Translations under genes and position numbers: made by a program | Shown here: piece by piece, positions 61,932-64,000 of the stretch | How positions within the stretch are numbered: position 1 is the first letter of the stretch | Layout: the number at the start of each line of letters is the position of its first letter | From: Anaerolineales bacterium | GTDB lineage: Bacteria; Chloroflexota; Anaerolineae; Anaerolineales; UBA4823 | Assembly (NCBI GenBank): GCA_020060465.1 | Contig: JAGVAD010000028.1 | Span: 45,958-109,957, forward strand | Length of the DNA: 64,000 nt | Direction of reading: 5' to 3' | Notes under the pieces: generated by a model | What the model saw: the letters and a program-made list of their open reading frames with translations, nothing else | Told to the model about the DNA's origin: nothing | Databases searched by the model: none

Positions 61932-61957
61932 ACCGCCCCACCTTCGGGGCGGTTTTT
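61932..61957 (+). terminator. Rho-independent terminator of the sulfur cluster
   Basis: ACCGCCCC and GGGGCGGT form a perfect 8-bp stem closed by ACCTTC, followed by TTTTGG. It starts about 30 bases past the DsrE2-like stop codon. Confidence 0.92.
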
Positions 61958-62023
61958 GGTGGGCGCTAATATCGAACTATCCAGAGCGTAGCCCTGCTGC
62001 TTTGGGTTGAATTTCTGATTGGA

Positions 62024-62134
62024 ATGTCGTTTTTACTGGCGGGCTATCTGTTATTCCGCTGGTTTGAGTTCCAGGCCAAACGGCGCGATACTCTGGAGGC
62101 GATGGAATATTTATCTCACCTGATCCTTGGCTGA
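62024..62134 (+). CDS. Possible small single-helix membrane protein (36 aa)
   Basis: A short frame from the ATG at 62024 reads MSFLLAGYLLFRWFEFQAKRR and ends SHLILG. The hydrophobic stretch continues upstream in frame (VALLLWVEFLIG), making a convincing membrane helix with a positively charged end, but no ordinary start codon is found upstream of 62024. The gene overlaps the convergent DUF711 stop by 19 bases. It may be a remnant of a larger gene or a small membrane protein with a rare start codon. Confidence 0.35.
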   Translation: MSFLLAGYLLFRWFEFQAKRRDTLEAMEYLSHLILG

Positions 62135-63336
62135 AGCGAGAAGGTTTCTGCGCCAATCAGCATCCCCTGTAAAGGTTCGGCGTCCAGCGCCAGCACGCGG
62201 CTGTTGGCGAAGAATGCAAAGTCGAAATGGGTGAGGTCGCCAGCCTTCTTCCCTGGAATCGGCATCAGACGCGCCGTCAATGGCTTGCCTAAACGTTGCG
62301 AAAGCGCAGCCAGATCGAGCAAAACCGCGTAGAGCTGTTCAACGCGGACATCGCCTGGCAGCGGCACGGTGTCCAACCCTGTGCCGCACACCGCCGAATA
62401 TAACAGCAGATCCTTGACGGTCAACACCCCTTGCGCGGCGCGGGTGGCAAGCGTGGAGTCCTCCAGGACTGGTAACATCAAGCCATTGAAACCCGCGCGG
62501 CGGAACTCCGCCCGGTCAAGCGTATCCGCCAGGATGGCTGCCGCAGCCAGAGAACCGTGCCAGCCTATTGCTGGAACGCCAAAGCGCTCCAGCGCCGTCC
62601 CAATGGAGATCGCCTCTTTAGGAAACGGCGCCAGCGTAAAATCAATTCCGCCAAAAGCTACGCCAAACTTACGAGACAATTCATCGGCGATACTGGCCAG
62701 CTCCGCAGCATGGTTTTCCACGCTCATCATCAATGCCTGGCGTGCAGAAGCCAGATCGCGGGCGTTTTGAATCGCCTCCACTGCCAGATCGGCGGCTTCG
62801 GTCGCCAGTGTGAAGAACGGTTCACCTCCCTGGTGATAAGCGGCGGGGAAAAACGGCGCGCCGGGCGAAACATTCGCCAGGGCGGCAAAGCGTAAATTTG
62901 CAAAACCATCGGCGGAGAGGGTCGCTGTTTTATAGATCACCTCTGCACAGCTACGCGCCGCCTGAAGCGAAACCCCGCCATCAGGCAAGGTGATCATGCC
63001 GGTCATAAAGACATGAGGCGCGGCGGCAATTGCTTCGGGAATCACTGCATAACTGGCAGGGTATTCAGGCAACGCCGGGCCAAGCGAAACATATTCTATA
63101 CCATGCGCCAGAGCGGCTTCTTGCAGCGCCAACGCCAGTTTTACAACCATATCCGCGTTGAGATGCGGCAGAACGTGGGGAAAAGGCGTGCAGGCCAGCC
63201 GTGCGCTTTGCACTTCATATCCTGCGGCTTCAAATGCCGGGCGAGCGTCTGAAATGAAATCACCGGCTTTACGAAACCGGGACGAATCCAGCGGCCAACC
63301 AGGCTCCAAAAAATAAGTGATCGAGCGAATTTTCAA
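62116..63336 (-). CDS. DUF711 family protein
   Basis: A 406-residue soluble protein. The start MKIRSITYFLEPGWP is followed by FRKAGDFISDARPAFEAAGYEVQSARLACTPFP. Also typical of DUF711 are GIEYVSLGPALPEY, a long central region with FGVAFGGIDFTLAPFP and GLDTVPLPGDV near 330. The family is widespread in anaerobes and related to glycyl-radical-like folds, with no known activity. It stands alone, convergent with the small ORF. Confidence 0.85.
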   Translation of the reverse strand: MKIRSITYFLEPGWPLDSSRFRKAGDFISDARPAFEAAGYEVQSARLACTPFPHVLPHLNADMVVKLALALQEAALAHGIEYVSLGPALPEYPASYAVIPEAIAAAPHVFMTGMITLPDGGVSLQAARSCAEVIYKTATLSADGFANLRFAALANVSPGAPFFPAAYHQGGEPFFTLATEAADLAVEAIQNARDLASARQALMMSVENHAAELASIADELSRKFGVAFGGIDFTLAPFPKEAISIGTALERFGVPAIGWHGSLAAAAILADTLDRAEFRRAGFNGLMLPVLEDSTLATRAAQGVLTVKDLLLYSAVCGTGLDTVPLPGDVRVEQLYAVLLDLAALSQRLGKPLTARLMPIPGKKAGDLTHFDFAFFANSRVLALDAEPLQGMLIGAETFSLQPRIR

Positions 63337-63676
63337 TGGTTTTGCCCTTTGTGGTTCAGAATAGCTTAAACGACTGCCTAATTATAGCCTATGCCCATAG
63401 CTGCGCCCAGTCATCCTGCTTCTGGTTTTATCCATCGCTTCTCTCATCGTCAGCCAAAATAGAACCTCGGCTTCAACAGGTTCAGCCGAGGCCCAATGCG
63501 GATGATCCAGCCATGTCTGGATGGAATGGGGAACAATGTTGATATTCTAGCCACCAGACAGTTTCACCTCTCCATGGAGCGATGTCATGCGAGAAGTGTA
63601 TCTTGCCCCAAAGCAATCTTCGATCGTCTCCCTCTTGAGCGTTGGCATTACCCCGAAGGATGAAAATATCGCCACC
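63337..63676. other. Intergenic region upstream of the DUF711 gene
   Basis: No convincing gene is seen. CCTCGGCT (63465-63472) and AGCCGAGG (63484-63491) form a perfect 8-bp stem. Read on the minus strand, TTCTATTTT follows the stem, so it could end a transcript entering from the right. Short ORFs here have no family-like sequence. Confidence 0.5.
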
Positions 63677-64000
63677 GAGTTCACAGAGGTCACCGAGAGA
63701 CGATTTTCCTCTCAGACGCAGCAAACGCGAATATTTCCTTCCATTCTCTCGCTCTCTGTGCTCTCTGTGGCTCAAAACCGAGTTCACAGAGGTCACAAGA
63801 GACTATTTTCCTCCAGATGCAGCATACGCGAAGATTTCCTTCCATTCTCTCTGGCTCTCTGTGCTCTCTATGGCTCAAAACCGAGTTCACAGAGGTCACC
63901 GAGAGACGATTTTCCTCTCAGACGCAGCATGCGCGAAGATTTCCTTCCACTCTCTCTTGCTCTCTGTGGCTCAAAACCGAGTTCACAGAGGTCACCGAGA
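63677..64000. repeat. Tandem repeat of about 100-bp units, running off the window
   Basis: Units start at 63677, 63780, 63883 and 63979 (lengths 103, 103, 96, then cut by the edge). Each begins GAGTTCACAGAGGTCAC and ends GGCTCAAAACC. The two ends of a unit are imperfectly complementary (GTTCACAGAGG against CTCTGTGGC), so each unit could fold. Read in frame on the minus strand, the repeat gives Ser-His-Arg-Glu-His-Arg strings, a familiar artefact of this repeat class. Confidence 0.85.

Noticed and set aside
63482..63899. Two minus-strand ORFs encoding His-Arg-Glu-rich proteins
   Set aside because: They are translations of the tandem repeat and share the same first residues because the repeat unit is duplicated.
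63677..64000. Possible CRISPR array in the tandem repeats
   Set aside because: Units of about 100 bp follow each other directly with conserved centres. There are no short direct repeats separated by unique spacers and no cas genes nearby.

Overview
The window looks like the chromosome of a moderately GC-rich, free-living heterotrophic bacterium. My best guess is a member of the Chloroflexota (class Anaerolineae or a relative). This is inference from three things: many lipoprotein solute-binding proteins, Thr/Pro-rich linkers in envelope proteins, and an FHA / PP2C / FHA-like signalling locus of a type I associate with that group. No rRNA or other phylogenetic marker is present to settle it. 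MurJ, GlmU and a class B penicillin-binding protein show that the cell makes peptidoglycan. Two tRNA genes are present, Ser-UGA and Gln-UUG. I see no prophage, insertion sequence or CRISPR array.

Layout. 1-2.9 kb: the start of a TPR/zinc-ribbon protein cut by the left edge, an FmdB-type zinc ribbon and a DHA3-type MFS exporter. 3.0-4.4 kb: a trypsin-fold protease bracketed by two copies of one module. 4.5-10.4 kb: a complete hydrogenase maturation operon hypA-B-F-C-D-E on the minus strand, with no hydrogenase structural gene in view. 10.6-17.7 kb: tRNA-Ser, murJ, a secreted subtilase, a P1B metal ATPase with an unusual Cys-Ser-Cys membrane motif, and aspartate-semialdehyde dehydrogenase. 17.9-23.3 kb: a BMP-type nucleoside ABC importer operon closed by a good terminator. 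23.3-28.2 kb: a HAD-like protein, a DUF389-SH3 fusion, cytidine deaminase, a CBS/CorC membrane protein, glmU and tRNA-Gln. 28.2-43.7 kb: a long minus-strand run of peptide-type ABC genes (three binding proteins, two ATPase pairs, one permease pair), with a response regulator, a c-type cytochrome, an ECF sigma factor and an apparently frameshifted small membrane protein among them.

43.7-49.9 kb holds housekeeping genes: rsgA, a PBP, maf, xpt and guaA. Together with the nucleoside importer and cytidine deaminase they give a nucleoside/purine salvage theme. 49.9-55.4 kb is a membrane signalling locus: a vWA-FHA protein, a PP2C phosphatase with a membrane anchor, and a large protein with a PP2C-like but motif-less N-terminus and a probable propeller outside the membrane. 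55.5-58.4 kb: a CelD-like acetyltransferase, the AmrS radical SAM protein and mobA. 58.5-62.0 kb: an ArsR-controlled sulfur cluster (SQR-like flavoprotein, DUF1641, TusE/DsrC-like, DsrE2-like) with promoter, operator and terminator visible. 62.1-64 kb: a DUF711 protein, then a tandem array of about 100-bp units running off the right edge.

Two signals run across the region. A hairpin-forming dispersed repeat occurs four times between 0.7 and 17.8 kb. At least six genes have a -10-like hexamer ending 7 or 8 bases before the start codon, which predicts leaderless mRNAs. All product names rest on reading motifs and gene order by eye; no database search was run.
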